DNA from: Buchnera aphidicola (Myzocallis carpini)
Lineage (GTDB): Bacteria; Pseudomonadota; Gammaproteobacteria; Enterobacterales; Enterobacteriaceae
Direction of reading: 5' to 3'
DNA length: 64,000 nt
Assembly (NCBI RefSeq): GCF_964059025.1
Contig: NZ_OZ060376.1
Location: 378,467-442,466 of the forward strand
The position numbers were made by a program, and so were the translations under genes. Each line of letters opens with the position of its first letter. The stretch's first letter is position 1. Shown here in pieces: positions 10,123 through 21,370 of this stretch. Under the pieces are notes generated by a model. It had not been told where the DNA came from. It worked only from the letters and a program-made list of their open reading frames with translations, and made no database searches.

Positions 10123-10836
10123 TTATTGCCCCCTATCCTGTTTAAGAAATCGGTATTGTTTTTTTTCTTTAAAAAATGTTTTAGTATCATGTTCTAAATA
10201 TTGCATTCCGTCTAAAATCTCACCCTTAAATACCCAAACTTTTACTCCAATAATACCATAAGTAGTATGTGCCTCTGATAAATTATACTCAATATTTGCA
10301 CGTAAAGTATGTAATGGAACTCTACCTTCACGATACCATTCTCGTCTTGCAATTTCTGTACCACCTAATCTTCCACTAACCTCTATTTTAATACCTTTCG
10401 CACCTTGTCTCATTGCATTTTGCACAGCACGTTTCATAGCTCTTCTAAACATAATTCTTCTTTCAAGTTGTAAAGCGATATTTTCAGAAATTAATTTGGC
10501 ATCTAATTCAGGTTTTTTAACTTCAGTAATATTAATTTGTGCAGGAAATCCAGTAATTTTCGTAATAATTAATCGTAACTTTTCAACATCTTCACCCTTT
10601 TTACCAATAATAATTCCAGGTCTAGAAGTATAAATAGTAATTCGAATATTTTTAGATGGTCTTTCAATAACTATTCTAGCAATAGAAGCATGTTTTAATT
10701 TTTTTTTTAAAAATTGACGTACTTTAAAATCACCATGCAAATATTTTGAAAATTCTTTTTTATGAGCAAACCAACTTGAATTCCAAGATTTTATAATACC
10801 TAATCTCATACCATGAGGATGTACTTTTTGACCCAT
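10123..10836 (-). CDS. rpsC: 30S ribosomal protein S3
   Basis: Forms part of the mRNA entry tunnel, with helicase activity. 237 residues (E. coli 233). The KH domain carries the GXXG loop in [17 protein letters not shown]. The C-terminal domain has [21 protein letters not shown] and [28 protein letters not shown]. The extra length is a lysine-rich tail. Between rplV and rplP. Confidence 0.97.
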   Translation of the reverse strand: MGQKVHPHGMRLGIIKSWNSSWFAHKKEFSKYLHGDFKVRQFLKKKLKHASIARIVIERPSKNIRITIYTSRPGIIIGKKGEDVEKLRLIITKITGFPAQINITEVKKPELDAKLISENIALQLERRIMFRRAMKRAVQNAMRQGAKGIKIEVSGRLGGTEIARREWYREGRVPLHTLRANIEYNLSEAHTTYGIIGVKVWVFKGEILDGMQYLEHDTKTFFKEKKQYRFLKQDRGQ

Positions 10837-10854
10837 AAAATCTCCAAAAAATTT

Positions 10855-11187
10855 CTATTTATTAGATACAATCACAGTAATGTGACTAGTACGTTTTAAA
10901 ATTCTATCTGATCTCCCTTTAGCCCTAGGCATCGTACGTTTCATTGTTATTCCGTCATCCACAAAAATTTTTTTTATAAATAATTCTTGTATTTCTATTC
11001 CGTAATTATTTTCAGCATTTGCAATTGCTGATTGCAAAACTTTTTTAACTAAAAAAGCAGATTTTTTTTTGTGATATGTTAAAATATTCATAACTTCTGT
11101 AACATTTTTCCCGCGAATAAGATCTACAATTAATCGAATTTTTTGAGCTGAAGATTTTGCTTTTTTATATTTAGCTATAATTTCCAT
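10855..11187 (-). CDS. rplV: 50S ribosomal protein L22
   Basis: Its beta-hairpin lines the peptide exit tunnel constriction. 110 residues, the E. coli length. Blocks: [31 protein letters not shown] and the hairpin tip [24 protein letters not shown]. In E. coli changes here give macrolide resistance; the hairpin looks ordinary. Confidence 0.97.
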   Translation of the reverse strand: MEIIAKYKKAKSSAQKIRLIVDLIRGKNVTEVMNILTYHKKKSAFLVKKVLQSAIANAENNYGIEIQELFIKKIFVDDGITMKRTMPRAKGRSDRILKRTSHITVIVSNK

Positions 11188-11203
11188 AATATTATTTTAC
11201 GAC

Positions 11204-11482
11204 CTATCGTTTTTTAATTTTCTTATCAGCAGTATGTCCTCTATATGTTCTAGTTAAAGAGAACTCACCTAATTTATGTCCCACCATATCTTCAGTAATA
11301 AAAACTGGTATGTGTTGTCTACCATTATGTACGGAAATCGTTAAACCGACCATATTTGGAAAAATTGTTGAACGTCTTGACCATGTTTTTAATGGCTTTT
11401 TACTACCTAAGTTCACTGATTGTTTCACTTTATTTAATAAACTAACATCAATAAATGGACCTTTTTTAAGAGATCTAGGCAT
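11204..11482 (-). CDS. rpsS: 30S ribosomal protein S19
   Basis: Head protein that pairs with S13. 92 residues, identical in length to E. coli. [36 protein letters not shown] and [23 protein letters not shown] are the family blocks. 15 nt downstream of rplB in the S10 operon. Confidence 0.98.
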   Translation of the reverse strand: MPRSLKKGPFIDVSLLNKVKQSVNLGSKKPLKTWSRRSTIFPNMVGLTISVHNGRQHIPVFITEDMVGHKLGEFSLTRTYRGHTADKKIKKR

Positions 11483-11497
11483 AAGATGTCCTCAAAA

Positions 11498-12325
11498 TTA
11501 TTTGTTAAAACTACGGTTTCGTAAAATAAATTTTTCAGTACGTTTATTTTTACGAGTTTTTTTACCTTTAGTTTGTTGACCCCAAGGAGTAACAGGATGT
11601 TTTCCAAAATTTCTACCTTCTCCTCCTCCATGAGGATGATCAATAGGATTCATAGCTGTCCCTCGAACTGTAGGACGAATACCTCTCCATCTTGATGCTC
11701 CAGCTTTTCCTAAAGTTTGTAACATATGTTCAGAATTACCAACAGTACCAATAGTTGCTCTACATACAGATAATATTTTCCTAATTTCCCCAGAACGCAA
11801 TCGAATACTAACATATTTTTGATCATGCGAAATAATTTGTGCATAACTACCAGCAGTTCGAGAAATCTGAGCACCTTTTCCAGGTTTAAGTTCAATATTA
11901 TGTATTAATGTACCTGTTGGAATGTTTTCTAAAATTAAATTATTACCGATTTGAATATTTACTTTCACTCCAGAAATAATTTTATCTCCTACTAAAATAC
12001 CTTTAGGTGCTAAAATATATCTTCTTTCACCATCTTCGTATAAAATTAATGCTATATTTGCAGATCTATTAGGATCATATTCTATTCGTTCTACTTTTGC
12101 AAAAATATTATCTTTATTCCTTTTAAAATCAATAATTCGATAAATACGTTTATGACCACCACCAATATGACGAGTAGTAATATGACCATGATTATTTCTA
12201 CCACCACTTCTATTTTTTTTTTTTAACAATAAAACATAAGGTTTTCCTTTATACAAGTTTTCGTTTTTAATTTTAACAACATGTCTTCTACCAGAAGATG
12301 TCGGATTACATTTAATCACTATCAT
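11498..12325 (-). CDS. rplB: 50S ribosomal protein L2
   Basis: Needed for subunit joining and peptidyl-transferase activity. 275 residues (273). The OB and SH3-like domains are clear: [41 protein letters not shown], and the C-terminal [20 protein letters not shown], where the His at the peptidyl-transferase side lies in DHPHGGG. Between rplW (26 nt) and rpsS. Confidence 0.98.
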   Translation of the reverse strand: MIVIKCNPTSSGRRHVVKIKNENLYKGKPYVLLLKKKNRSGGRNNHGHITTRHIGGGHKRIYRIIDFKRNKDNIFAKVERIEYDPNRSANIALILYEDGERRYILAPKGILVGDKIISGVKVNIQIGNNLILENIPTGTLIHNIELKPGKGAQISRTAGSYAQIISHDQKYVSIRLRSGEIRKILSVCRATIGTVGNSEHMLQTLGKAGASRWRGIRPTVRGTAMNPIDHPHGGGEGRNFGKHPVTPWGQQTKGKKTRKNKRTEKFILRNRSFNK

Positions 12326-12351
12326 AATTACTACCTTTCGAATAAAAATAT

Positions 12352-12654
12352 TTAATGAATATCATTAATAAAATCTATATTTTGATCTTTTGAAATTTTT
12401 ACATAAGCCTTTTTCCAATTACTACGACGAATATCATATTTTCCTTTTTTTTTACATTTACCTTTTATCAAAACAGTATTAATACTATTAACATTAACTG
12501 AAAATAATTTTTCAACAGCAGATTTAATTTCTTTTTTAGTAGCTTTAATAGAAACTTTAAATATTACAACATTATTTTTTTTTTTAAAAATAGTAGATTT
12601 TTCAGAAACATAAGGAGAATATAATATTTGAAACAACTGAAATTCAGATATCAT
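12352..12654 (-). CDS. rplW: 50S ribosomal protein L23
   Basis: Tunnel-exit protein that docks trigger factor and SRP. 100 residues as in E. coli. Motifs: [34 protein letters not shown] and [17 protein letters not shown]. The conserved Glu in SEKS, which contacts trigger factor, is retained. Its start overlaps the rplD stop by 4 nt (ATGA). Confidence 0.97.
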   Translation of the reverse strand: MISEFQLFQILYSPYVSEKSTIFKKKNNVVIFKVSIKATKKEIKSAVEKLFSVNVNSINTVLIKGKCKKKGKYDIRRSNWKKAYVKISKDQNIDFINDIH

Positions 12655-13256
12655 GTTAATATTTCCTCAATTTTTTTAATTGCAGCAGTAGTAAGTATAA
12701 TATTTTTACAATTAATTAAACTTACTGGGTCTACTGTTCTTACATCTTTTACAAACACTTTGTGTAAATTACGAGCCGCTAAAAATAAATTATGATCCAA
12801 AAAACGAGTAATAATCAAAACATGATTTAATAAATATTCTTTTAATTTCATTAATAATAATTTTGTTTTTGGAAATAATATTGAAAAATTTTTAAATATC
12901 ATAATACGATTTTTTCGAACTAGTTCCGAAAAAATACTTTTCAAAGCTCCACGATACATTTTTTTATTAACTTTTTGAACATATGATTTTGGCTTAGAAG
13001 CAAAAGTGACTCCACCAGATCTCCAAATAGGACTTCTAATTGAACCAACTCTTGCTCTCCCTGTACCTTTTTGACGCCAGGGTTTTCTCCCAGATCCAGA
13101 AACTTCTGATTTATTTTTTTGTGCTTTACTACCTTTTCTAGCTGCCGCTGAATATGCAACAACAATTTGATGAATTAATGCTTCATTAAATTTTGTGTCA
13201 AAAACATCATCAGAAACTGAAATATATGATTTATCATCTTCAACAATTAACCGCAT
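12651..13256 (-). CDS. rplD: 50S ribosomal protein L4
   Basis: Its long loop reaches the exit tunnel. In E. coli L4 also represses the S10 operon by binding the leader. 201 residues, the E. coli length. The loop block [19 protein letters not shown] is intact, followed by [16 protein letters not shown]. The operon leader here looks too short for the known L4-controlled structure, so autoregulation may be lost. Confidence 0.97.
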   Translation of the reverse strand: MRLIVEDDKSYISVSDDVFDTKFNEALIHQIVVAYSAAARKGSKAQKNKSEVSGSGRKPWRQKGTGRARVGSIRSPIWRSGGVTFASKPKSYVQKVNKKMYRGALKSIFSELVRKNRIMIFKNFSILFPKTKLLLMKLKEYLLNHVLIITRFLDHNLFLAARNLHKVFVKDVRTVDPVSLINCKNIILTTAAIKKIEEILT

Positions 13257-13265
13257 ATTTTTTCC

Positions 13266-13895
13266 TTATACTTTTATTGCAGGTTTAACAATTACATTAC
13301 TACCAGAAAAACCAGGAATGGAACCCTTAATAAATATTAAGTTATCTTGAAGATCAACACTCACCACTAATAAATTTTGTACTGTAACTTTTTTATTTCC
13401 CATATGACCAGACATTTTTTTTCCTTTAAAAACCCTTCCAGGAGTTTGATTCTGACCAATAGAACCAGGTGCTCTATGCGATAATGAATTACCATGAGTA
13501 GCATCCTGCATACTAAAATTCCAGCGTTTTATAGTTCCCGCAAACCCTTTCCCTTTAGAAATACCAGTAATATCAACTTTTTTGATAGTATTAAAAAAAT
13601 CAACGTTAATCTTTTGTCCTAATTGAAAAACCTGTTCTTTTGCAACTCGAAATTCCCATAATCCATAACCTGCTGATACGTTAGATTTAATAAAATGACC
13701 AATTTCAGGTTTTAATAATTTTTTTTTTTTTTTATAACCTGTAGTCACTTGAATAGCATAATAACCATCACTAGCTAAATTTTTAATTTGAGTAATTCTA
13801 TTTTCTTCAATTTTAATAACTGTTATTGGAATAGAATCTCCTGATTTTTTAAATAATCTCGTCATTCCTATTTTTTTTCCAACTAATCCCATCAT
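13266..13895 (-). CDS. rplC: 50S ribosomal protein L3
   Basis: Assembly-initiating 23S rRNA-binding protein that reaches the peptidyl-transferase centre. 209 residues from the ATG at 13895, exactly the E. coli length and aligned MMGLVGKK to MIGLVGKK. A TTG at 13907 is in frame but lacks support; GGTG lies about 6 nt upstream of the chosen ATG. Key blocks: [32 protein letters not shown] with the Gln methylated by PrmB in E. coli, and [14 protein letters not shown]. Confidence 0.96.
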   Translation of the reverse strand: MMGLVGKKIGMTRLFKKSGDSIPITVIKIEENRITQIKNLASDGYYAIQVTTGYKKKKKLLKPEIGHFIKSNVSAGYGLWEFRVAKEQVFQLGQKINVDFFNTIKKVDITGISKGKGFAGTIKRWNFSMQDATHGNSLSHRAPGSIGQNQTPGRVFKGKKMSGHMGNKKVTVQNLLVVSVDLQDNLIFIKGSIPGFSGSNVIVKPAIKV

Positions 13896-13921
13896 AAAAT
13901 TCACCAATAATAATTATTGAA

Positions 13922-14320
<399 letters not shown>

Positions 14321-14486
14321 TTAAAACATTTTCAGTATGTAAAGAAAAGCACAAAATGAAAATATTAAAAATACAAAAAATAAGAAATATTATTTAGTAT
14401 AATAAATTTTTATAAGATATATGTTGTATATTTGTTATACATACAATATACAATCAAGGTTTTTTGAAAACTATTTCTCTTGATAC

Positions 14487-14515
14487 AGAAAAGAGAATAA
14501 TATATTCTCCTTTCT
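14487..14515 (-). terminator. Possible terminator hairpin downstream of tuf
   Basis: AGAAA (14487-14491) plus GAGAAT (14493-14498) pair with ATTCTC (14504-14509) plus TTTCT (14511-14515): an 11-pair stem with one mismatch and a 5-nt loop, 50 nt after the tuf stop. The downstream minus-strand sequence is not a clear U-tract, so termination is uncertain. Confidence 0.35.
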
Positions 14516-14564
14516 AAAAATCTGTTTTATTAGTATTAATATGTCATTTTCTATAATCGAGAAA

Positions 14565-15749
14565 TCAAGTAATAATTTTTACAACAACACCAGCACCAAC
14601 AGTTTTTCCACCTTCTCGAATTGCAAATCTCAACCCATCTGCCATAGCAATAGGATTGATTAGAGTAACAATCATCTTAATGTTATCTCCAGGCATAACC
14701 ATTTCTATATTCTCTGGTAATTCAATAAAACCAGTTACATCTGTAGTTCTGAAATAAAACTGAGGACGATATCCTTTAAAAAAAGGGGTATGTCTTCCAC
14801 CTTCTTCTTTAGATAAAATATAAACTTCTGATTCAAACTTAGTATGAGGATGGATACTACCTGGTTTTGCTAGTACTTGTCCACGTTCTATTTCATCACG
14901 TTTTGTTCCTCTCAATAAAATTCCAACATTTTCTCCCGCTCTTCCTTCATCTAATAATTTTCGAAACATTTCCACACCAGTACAAATAGTTTTACTTGTA
15001 GGTTTAATACCAACAATTTCAATTTCTTCACCAACTTTAATAATACCTCTTTCTACCCTTCCAGTTACTACTGTTCCTCTACCAGAAATCGAAAAAACAT
15101 CCTCAATAGGTAATAAAAATGGTTTTTCAATATCTCTTTTAGGATCAGGAAGATAACTATCTAAAGCATTAGATAAATCTAATATTTTAGACTCCCATTG
15201 CTTGTCTCCTTCTAGTGCTTTTAAAGCAGAACCACGAATAATAGGGATTTTATCTCCAGGAAAATCATATTGTGTTAACAAATCACGTACTTCCATTTCT
15301 ACTAATTCTAATAATTCTTCATCATCAACCATATCACATTTATTTAAAAAAACAACCATATGTGGTACACCAACTTGACGTGCTAATAAAATGTGTTCCC
15401 TAGTTTGAGGCATAGGACCATCTGTTGCAGCAACAACTAAAACGGCACCATCCATTTGCGCAGCTCCAGTAATCATATTTTTAATATAATCAGCATGGCC
15501 TGGACAATCAACATGTGCATAATGTCTATTTTTTGTATCGTACTCAACATGCGAAGTATTAATTGTAATACCTCTAGCTTTTTCTTCCGGGGCATTATCA
15601 ATTTGATCAAAAGCACGAGCAGATCCACCATAATGTTTAGATAATACAGTCGTAATTGCTGCAGTCAAAGTAGTTTTACCATGATCTACATGGCCAATGG
15701 TACCGACATTAATATGTGTTTTTAATCGTTGAAATTTTTCTTTAGACAC
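14565..15749 (-). CDS. tuf: Translation elongation factor EF-Tu
   Basis: GTPase that delivers aminoacyl-tRNA to the ribosome. I start it at a GTG codon because AAGGAG lies 6 nt upstream and this yields [10 protein letters not shown] and 394 residues, exactly as E. coli tufA, which also begins GTG-TCT. An in-frame ATG five codons earlier contains the Shine-Dalgarno inside the coding region. G motifs: GHVDHGKT (19-26), DCPGH, NKCD. Domains II and III end [12 protein letters not shown]. Only one tuf copy is seen, downstream of fusA. Confidence 0.97.
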   Translation of the reverse strand: MSKEKFQRLKTHINVGTIGHVDHGKTTLTAAITTVLSKHYGGSARAFDQIDNAPEEKARGITINTSHVEYDTKNRHYAHVDCPGHADYIKNMITGAAQMDGAVLVVAATDGPMPQTREHILLARQVGVPHMVVFLNKCDMVDDEELLELVEMEVRDLLTQYDFPGDKIPIIRGSALKALEGDKQWESKILDLSNALDSYLPDPKRDIEKPFLLPIEDVFSISGRGTVVTGRVERGIIKVGEEIEIVGIKPTSKTICTGVEMFRKLLDEGRAGENVGILLRGTKRDEIERGQVLAKPGSIHPHTKFESEVYILSKEEGGRHTPFFKGYRPQFYFRTTDVTGFIELPENIEMVMPGDNIKMIVTLINPIAMADGLRFAIREGGKTVGAGVVVKIIT

Positions 15750-15805
15750 AATCGACTCCTTCATATATAGTGTATAAAATATTATAATATAATATCAAAC
15801 AAAAA

Positions 15806-17911
15806 CTATTTACCTTTTTTCTCAATAATATTCATAGAAATATTTTTCGGAGTTTCTAAATAATTTAAAAATTCCATAGAATAAGACGCTCTTCCCTGAG
15901 TTTGAGATCTTAAATCTGTAGCATAACCAAACATTTCAGATAAAGGAACTCTAGAAGCAATTAATTTCCCCAGATGAAAATCTTGCATACCTTCAATAAT
16001 ACCTCTTCTACGATTTAAGTCACCAATAACATCACCCATATACTCTTCTGGTGTTTCAACTTCTACTTTCATAATTGGTTCTAATAATATAGGACGTGCC
16101 TTTTTAAATGCGTTTTTAAATGCTATAGAAGCTGCAAATTTAAATGCCAATTCCGAAGAATCAACATCATGATAAGAACCAAAATGTAATCTTACTCCAA
16201 TTCCAACTACTGGGTATCCTGCAAGTGGTCCAGATTTTAATTGTTCCTGTATACCCTTATCAATCGCAGAAATATATTCGTTAGGAATAACACCACCTTT
16301 AATATCATTAATAAATTTATAACCAATATCTCCATCTATAGGAAATAAATCAATAACTACATGTCCATATTGACCTCTACCACCTGTCTGTTTAATGTAT
16401 TTTCCTTCAATATCTTTAATAGATTCACAAATTGTTTCACGATATGCCACCTGAGGTGTTCCCACATTTGCACTAACATTAAATTCTCTACGCATTCTGT
16501 CGATAATAATTTCTAAATGCAATTCTCCCATTCCAGAAATAATAGTTTGATTGGATTCATGATCAATATGTACACGAAATGAAGGATCTTCTTTAGCTAA
16601 TCTACTTAATGATAAACTCATTTTTTCTTGATCGGTTTTTGTTTTTGGTTCTATTGCAATGGAAATAACAGGATCTGGAAATTCCATTTTTTCTAGAATA
16701 ATGGGTTTATTTAAATCGCATAAAGTATCACCAGTAGTAACATTTTTTAATCCAATAGCAGCAGCAATATCACCAGCACATACTTCTTTAATCTCTTCTC
16801 TTTTATTAGCATGCATTTGTACAATTCTTCCAAAACGTTCTTTTTGCATTTTTCCAGCATTCAAGATTGTGTCTCCAGAAGAAACTATGCCAGAGTAAAC
16901 ACGAAAAAAAGTTAAATTACCTACAAAAGGATCATTAGCAATTTTAAATGCTAAAGCAGAAAAAGGTTCTTTATCATTAGGAACACGATATATATGTACA
17001 TTAGAATTATTATTTTGAAGACCTTGAACAGATTCTAAATCTATTGGAGAAGGTAAATATTCAACAATAGCATCTAAAAGAGATTGTATACCTTTATTTT
17101 TAAAAGCAGAACCACATGTTATTAATGTAATTTCATTATTCAGAGATCGTTTTCGTAATCCTAATTTTATCTCTTTTTCAGATAACTTTTCATTATTTAA
17201 ATATTTTTCCATTAATTTATCATTGGATTCTATCGCTGTTTCAATGAGAATATTATGCCATTTTTGTGCTATTTGTAACATATTATTAGGAATATCACTG
17301 GAACGAAATGTAACACCGCAGTCTATATCATTCCAATATATTGCTTTCATAGCAATTAAATCTATTATTCCAATAAATTTGTCTTCAGAACCAATAGATA
17401 ACTGTATTGGTATTGGATTAATTTTTAATCTTTCTTTCATTTGATTAATCACTTTAAAAAAATCAGCACCTATACGATCCATTTTATTAATAAAGGCAAT
17501 TCTAGGAACTTTATATTTATCAGCTTGTCTCCATACTGTTTCTGACTGTGGTTGCACTCCTCCAACAGCACAATATACCATTACAGCACCATCTAAAACT
17601 CTCATGGACCGTTCCACTTCAATCGTAAAATCAACATGTCCAGGAGTATCAATTATATTAATTCTATGTGCAGGAAATTGTTTATACATTCCAGACCAAA
17701 AAGTTGTTGTAGCAGCTGATGTAATAGTAATACCACGTTCCTGTTCTTGTTCCATCCAATCCATCGTTGCTGTACCATCATGAACTTCCCCAATCTTGTG
17801 ATTAATACCAGTAAAATATAAAATACGTTCTGTGGTAGTTGTTTTTCCAGCATCAATATGTGCACTAATTCCAATATTACGGTAATGTATTATAGGTGTT
17901 GTACGAGCCAT
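15806..17911 (-). CDS. fusA: Translation elongation factor EF-G
   Basis: GTPase driving translocation and, with RRF, ribosome recycling. 701 residues (E. coli 704). G1 AHIDAGKT at 17-24, switch [14 protein letters not shown]. Domains III-V are present, with the domain IV loop around [13 protein letters not shown] and the C-terminal [16 protein letters not shown]. It follows rpsG by 93 nt and precedes tuf in the str operon. Sequence is strongly conserved, as in other reduced genomes. Confidence 0.98.
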   Translation of the reverse strand: MARTTPIIHYRNIGISAHIDAGKTTTTERILYFTGINHKIGEVHDGTATMDWMEQEQERGITITSAATTTFWSGMYKQFPAHRINIIDTPGHVDFTIEVERSMRVLDGAVMVYCAVGGVQPQSETVWRQADKYKVPRIAFINKMDRIGADFFKVINQMKERLKINPIPIQLSIGSEDKFIGIIDLIAMKAIYWNDIDCGVTFRSSDIPNNMLQIAQKWHNILIETAIESNDKLMEKYLNNEKLSEKEIKLGLRKRSLNNEITLITCGSAFKNKGIQSLLDAIVEYLPSPIDLESVQGLQNNNSNVHIYRVPNDKEPFSALAFKIANDPFVGNLTFFRVYSGIVSSGDTILNAGKMQKERFGRIVQMHANKREEIKEVCAGDIAAAIGLKNVTTGDTLCDLNKPIILEKMEFPDPVISIAIEPKTKTDQEKMSLSLSRLAKEDPSFRVHIDHESNQTIISGMGELHLEIIIDRMRREFNVSANVGTPQVAYRETICESIKDIEGKYIKQTGGRGQYGHVVIDLFPIDGDIGYKFINDIKGGVIPNEYISAIDKGIQEQLKSGPLAGYPVVGIGVRLHFGSYHDVDSSELAFKFAASIAFKNAFKKARPILLEPIMKVEVETPEEYMGDVIGDLNRRRGIIEGMQDFHLGKLIASRVPLSEMFGYATDLRSQTQGRASYSMEFLNYLETPKNISMNIIEKKGK

Positions 17912-18004
17912 TTAAATCCTCTGCAATAATAAAAAATATTTTATTTATAATTATAAATATTTAAATATTTATAACAAAAATACACTATGTAATAATATAT
18001 TACT

Positions 18005-18475
18005 TTACCAACGATAATGTGCAAATGCTTTATTAGCTTCTGCTATTCTATGTACTTCGTTACGCTTCTTAATTGCTAAACCTTTATTATCTAAAACATC
18101 TACAAATTCATTAAATAATTTTAAACACATAGAATGATCACTTCTTTTACGAGCAGATTCTACTATCCATCTCATTGCTAATGTGTTTCTTCGTTCTGGA
18201 CGTACTTCTATAGGTACTTGGTAAGTTGAACCACCAACTCTTCTAGATTTTACTTCAACAGTAGGACGAACATGTTCTAAAATTTCATCAAAAATATCTA
18301 ATGCATTTTTATTAGATTTAGTAGATATTTTTTCTAAAGCAGAATATACAATGTTTTCCGCAATAGACTTTTTTCCATGCATCATCAAGATATTAATAAA
18401 TTTTGCTAATATTACAGAAGAAAATTTAGGATCTGGTAGAATTTTTCTATTTCCAATAATACGACGACGTGACAT
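18005..18475 (-). CDS. rpsG: 30S ribosomal protein S7
   Basis: Organises assembly of the 30S head and contacts the E/P-site tRNA. In E. coli it represses the str operon through the rpsL-rpsG junction. 156 residues, the core length of the family. [17 protein letters not shown], the [16 protein letters not shown] loop, and the end NKAFAHYRW are conserved. The rpsL-rpsG spacer is 33 nt here against about 96 nt in E. coli, so the S7-binding element is probably reduced. Confidence 0.97.
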   Translation of the reverse strand: MSRRRIIGNRKILPDPKFSSVILAKFINILMMHGKKSIAENIVYSALEKISTKSNKNALDIFDEILEHVRPTVEVKSRRVGGSTYQVPIEVRPERRNTLAMRWIVESARKRSDHSMCLKLFNEFVDVLDNKGLAIKKRNEVHRIAEANKAFAHYRW

Positions 18476-18508
18476 ATCAATACTCCATCAATAATAAAAT
18501 TAGTATAA

Positions 18509-18883
18509 TTATTTTTTAATTTTTTTAACACCATATTTTGATCTACTTTGTTTTCTGTTTTTCACTCCAGCACAATCTAATGCACCACGAACAACATGAT
18601 ATCGTACTCCTGGTAAGTCTTTTACACGACCTCCTCGAATTAGAATTACTGAGTGTTCTTGTAAATTGTGGCCTTCTCCACCAATATAAGCAGTGACTTC
18701 AAAACCATTAGTTAATTTTACACGACACACTTTACGTAAAGCAGAATTAGGTTTTTTTGGTGTTGTCGTATATACTCTAATACATACTCCTCTTTTTTGA
18801 GGACAACGACCCAAAGCAGGAACATTATTTTTTATCATTCTTTTAATACGAGGATATCGAACTAATTGATTTATTGTAGCCAT
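18509..18883 (-). CDS. rpsL: 30S ribosomal protein S12
   Basis: Decoding-centre protein and site of streptomycin-resistance mutations. 124 residues as in E. coli. [17 protein letters not shown] carries Lys43 and [19 protein letters not shown] carries Lys88 and the Asp that is methylthiolated in E. coli. Both lysines are wild-type, predicting streptomycin sensitivity. First of the str operon ribosomal proteins, after tusB. Confidence 0.98.
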   Translation of the reverse strand: MATINQLVRYPRIKRMIKNNVPALGRCPQKRGVCIRVYTTTPKKPNSALRKVCRVKLTNGFEVTAYIGGEGHNLQEHSVILIRGGRVKDLPGVRYHVVRGALDCAGVKNRKQSRSKYGVKKIKK

Positions 18884-18951
18884 ATCATAATCCTTTTAAA
18901 AATATTAATAAATTTAAGACTATTATGAAAATACTTATAATATAAAAAATA

Positions 18952-19239
18952 TTACCAATTAATATATTTAGAATATTTTTGAGTTAAAACAATGAATTGA
19001 GTATAATTAATACAAATAAAATTACTAGAAATATTATTTAAGAGTCCTCTTGCAAGAACATCTTCTTTTAATAAATATAATTTACAAGAATTTTGGATAT
19101 TTTTTTCTAAAATTTCAACATTTTTTAAAGCAATTAATACGCCATCCTGTAACGCTATTAAAGTATCATTTGGAAATAACATTAAACGCATTGTTTGAAC
19201 ATCTATTTTGAAAGGAGAGTGAAATAATATATGCAGCAT
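18952..19239 (-). CDS. tusB: Sulfur relay protein TusB
   Basis: Subunit of the TusBCD hexamer that passes persulfide sulfur from TusA to TusE for 2-thiolation of U34 in tRNA Lys, Glu and Gln. 95 residues, the E. coli length. MLHILFHSPF and the LFPNDTLIALQDGV core (E. coli GDDLLLLQDGV-like) identify it. Sequence is fast-evolving; order tusD-tusC-tusB before rpsL supports the call. Confidence 0.9.
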   Translation of the reverse strand: MLHILFHSPFKIDVQTMRLMLFPNDTLIALQDGVLIALKNVEILEKNIQNSCKLYLLKEDVLARGLLNNISSNFICINYTQFIVLTQKYSKYINW

Positions 19240-19253
19240 ACAAGATTAATATC

Positions 19254-19613
19254 TTAGAAATTTATAATATGATTACATTGATTAATTTTTTTTCTTAATA
19301 CTATAGCATCTATAATTTTTGCATTTAAAATAATCGAAATGTCTTTCTCAAAACCTCTTTGTAACAAAGATTCATAGCATATATAAAATTCATTTACATC
19401 ATATAATGAAAGAATTTTAAAGGAAGCACAATAACTTTTAAAAAATTTTAACCTAGAATTTTGATTATCAATAATTTGAAAAATGCCATCACCAATAAAA
19501 AAAATCTTTAAATTGTTAGTATAACAAGAAGCTGATAATACAAAATTTAATCCATCTTTTCCTATATGCTTTCCATATGGAGCATGTGAAAAAATAATAG
19601 CTATTTTTTTCAT
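19254..19613 (-). CDS. tusC: Sulfur relay protein TusC
   Basis: Middle subunit of TusBCD. 119 residues (E. coli 119). The start MKKIAIIFSHAPYGKHIGKDGLNFVLSAS, read as KKIAIIFSHAPYG then a DsrE-like fold, matches the family. Internal FFIGDGIFQII resembles the conserved VFFLHDGV-type strand. Spaced 4 nt from tusD and 14 nt from tusB, so it is one operon with them. Confidence 0.9.
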   Translation of the reverse strand: MKKIAIIFSHAPYGKHIGKDGLNFVLSASCYTNNLKIFFIGDGIFQIIDNQNSRLKFFKSYCASFKILSLYDVNEFYICYESLLQRGFEKDISIILNAKIIDAIVLRKKINQCNHIINF

Positions 19614-19617
19614 AAAT

Positions 19618-20010
19618 TTAAAATTGTAAAAAGTGATCTGAAGATAACATTGAATATACTAAAGTACTCAACCCAGTTAAATAAAATCCTTTATGTAAAT
19701 TCCCATGTAAAAATCCAAGTGATTTACTCATTTCATTGGATAAAATACCTTTTTCTTGTGCTGAACTAATACAAATATATAACTTAATAAAAAAAAATTT
19801 ACTTAATTGATACCATTCACGTACTAAATTTATAGATTCTATTGGTGTATTAATCATATTATTTGCATTTAATACGCCATTGCCATAAAAAAAAATATTT
19901 TTAATATTATTTTTTTTATTTTTTAATAAACATTTAGCACACAGAAATGCACTTATTGCATTTTCTGTACTATGAGGGGAACCCATAACTAATATAGTAT
20001 ATATTGACAT
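19618..20010 (-). CDS. tusD: Sulfurtransferase TusD
   Basis: Persulfide-carrying subunit of TusBCD. 130 residues (E. coli 128). The active-site Cys (Cys78 in E. coli) is present as Cys80 in LYICISSAQEKGIL. FFYGNGVLNANN and HGNLHKGFYLTGLS match the E. coli FYREGVYNAN and NLQQGFTLSGL. With TusB/TusC intact, tRNA 2-thiolation is likely functional, provided tusA, tusE and mnmA exist elsewhere. Divergent from tsgA. Confidence 0.94.
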   Translation of the reverse strand: MSIYTILVMGSPHSTENAISAFLCAKCLLKNKKNNIKNIFFYGNGVLNANNMINTPIESINLVREWYQLSKFFFIKLYICISSAQEKGILSNEMSKSLGFLHGNLHKGFYLTGLSTLVYSMLSSDHFLQF

Positions 20011-20190
20011 ATCATAATTTAAAAATTTAAAATGACACTTTTATATCATTCTATCATAGAATCTATGTAAAGTAAAAATATTTAATAAAATTATAAACAG
20101 AATATATAATAAAAGATTGTAAAAATATTTTAAAAATAAAATATTTCAAAAAGATAAAATACTAAAAATATATAAAAATAGGAAAATAAT

Positions 20191-21360
20191 ATGAATAAAA
20201 AAAATCTTTTAGGGTTAACGATAATTGGTTTTTTATCATATTTTTTAACAGGAGCAATGATTGTTGTTACTGGAATCGTTATACACAATCTTGCACAATA
20301 TTTTCACCTTTCAATTGCTAAAATGAGTAATGCATTCACATTCTTAAATGCTGGTATCTTAGTTGCAATATTTTTAAATTCTAGAATTACTCAATGTATT
20401 TCTTTAAAAAAACAAATCATCATGGGATTCTTTTTAATAATCATTTCTGTATTAGGATTCATTCAGTCCAATAATCTAATGTTATTTTGTTCAAATATGT
20501 TTATCTTAGGAATTGTTGGTGGTATTACAATGTCTATTGGAACATTTTTAATCACCAATATATATTCAGGAAAAGAAAGAACATCAAAATTATTAATCAC
20601 AGATTCTTTTTTTAGTATGTCTGGAATGATATTTCCAGTACTAGCATCATATTTATTAAGTCATAAAATATTATGGTACTGGATATATATTATTATTAGT
20701 ATAATATATTTTATTATTTTCCTTATTACATTAAATGTAAAATTTCCAAAAATCAACAATAACATTATTAATCAACAAACAATAGAAAGTAAAAAATATA
20801 AAATTAATATATTTATATTATGTTGTTCAGCATTATGTTATATTTTAGGACAACTTGGGTTTATATCTTGGGTTCCTGAGTATACTACTCAAAATATCAA
20901 ACAAGATATTCAATCTGCTGGAAACTTAGTGAGCAATTTTTGGATGTCATATATGTTTGGTATGTGGTGTTTTAGTTACATATTAACATTCTTTGATCTA
21001 CAAAAATCAATTACCGTTCTTAGTGGAATTTCTACATTCTTAATGTATTTATTTATTCACAATACATATTTACCAATACTAAAAATTATAATAATTTTTC
21101 TAGGTTTTTTTTCCAGTGCAATCTATACTATAATTATTACTTTAACATCATTACAAACTCAACAACCATCTCAAAAATTAATTAATAATGTATTAATGTT
21201 TGGAACAATTGGTACCTTATTAACATTTATTATTACTGGTCCTGTGGTATCTACGATGGGAATATATGGGGCATTAATTTTCTGTAATATACTTTATGGA
21301 ATAGTGTTTATACTATCTGGAATATTAAAATTTACTAGTAATCATAAAAAAAATTTATAA
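20191..21360 (+). CDS. tsgA: Major facilitator transporter TsgA
   Basis: Inner-membrane MFS transporter of unknown substrate. 389 residues (E. coli 393), twelve hydrophobic segments. Very close to E. coli TsgA over its length: SYFLTGAMIVVTGIVI near 16-31, FTFLNAGILVAIFLNSR, the GGITMSIGTFLITNIYSG motif, TDSFFSMSGMIFPVL, QLGFISWVPEYT, SNFWMSYMFGMW and GFFSSAIYTIIITLTS. AGGAAA lies upstream of the ATG. It stands alone on the plus strand, converging on trpS with a 10-nt gap. Retention in a genome with few transporters suggests a real role, perhaps exchange with the host (inference). Confidence 0.93.
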   Translation: MNKKNLLGLTIIGFLSYFLTGAMIVVTGIVIHNLAQYFHLSIAKMSNAFTFLNAGILVAIFLNSRITQCISLKKQIIMGFFLIIISVLGFIQSNNLMLFCSNMFILGIVGGITMSIGTFLITNIYSGKERTSKLLITDSFFSMSGMIFPVLASYLLSHKILWYWIYIIISIIYFIIFLITLNVKFPKINNNIINQQTIESKKYKINIFILCCSALCYILGQLGFISWVPEYTTQNIKQDIQSAGNLVSNFWMSYMFGMWCFSYILTFFDLQKSITVLSGISTFLMYLFIHNTYLPILKIIIIFLGFFSSAIYTIIITLTSLQTQQPSQKLINNVLMFGTIGTLLTFIITGPVVSTMGIYGALIFCNILYGIVFILSGILKFTSNHKKNL

Positions 21361-21370
21361 ATATCATGTT

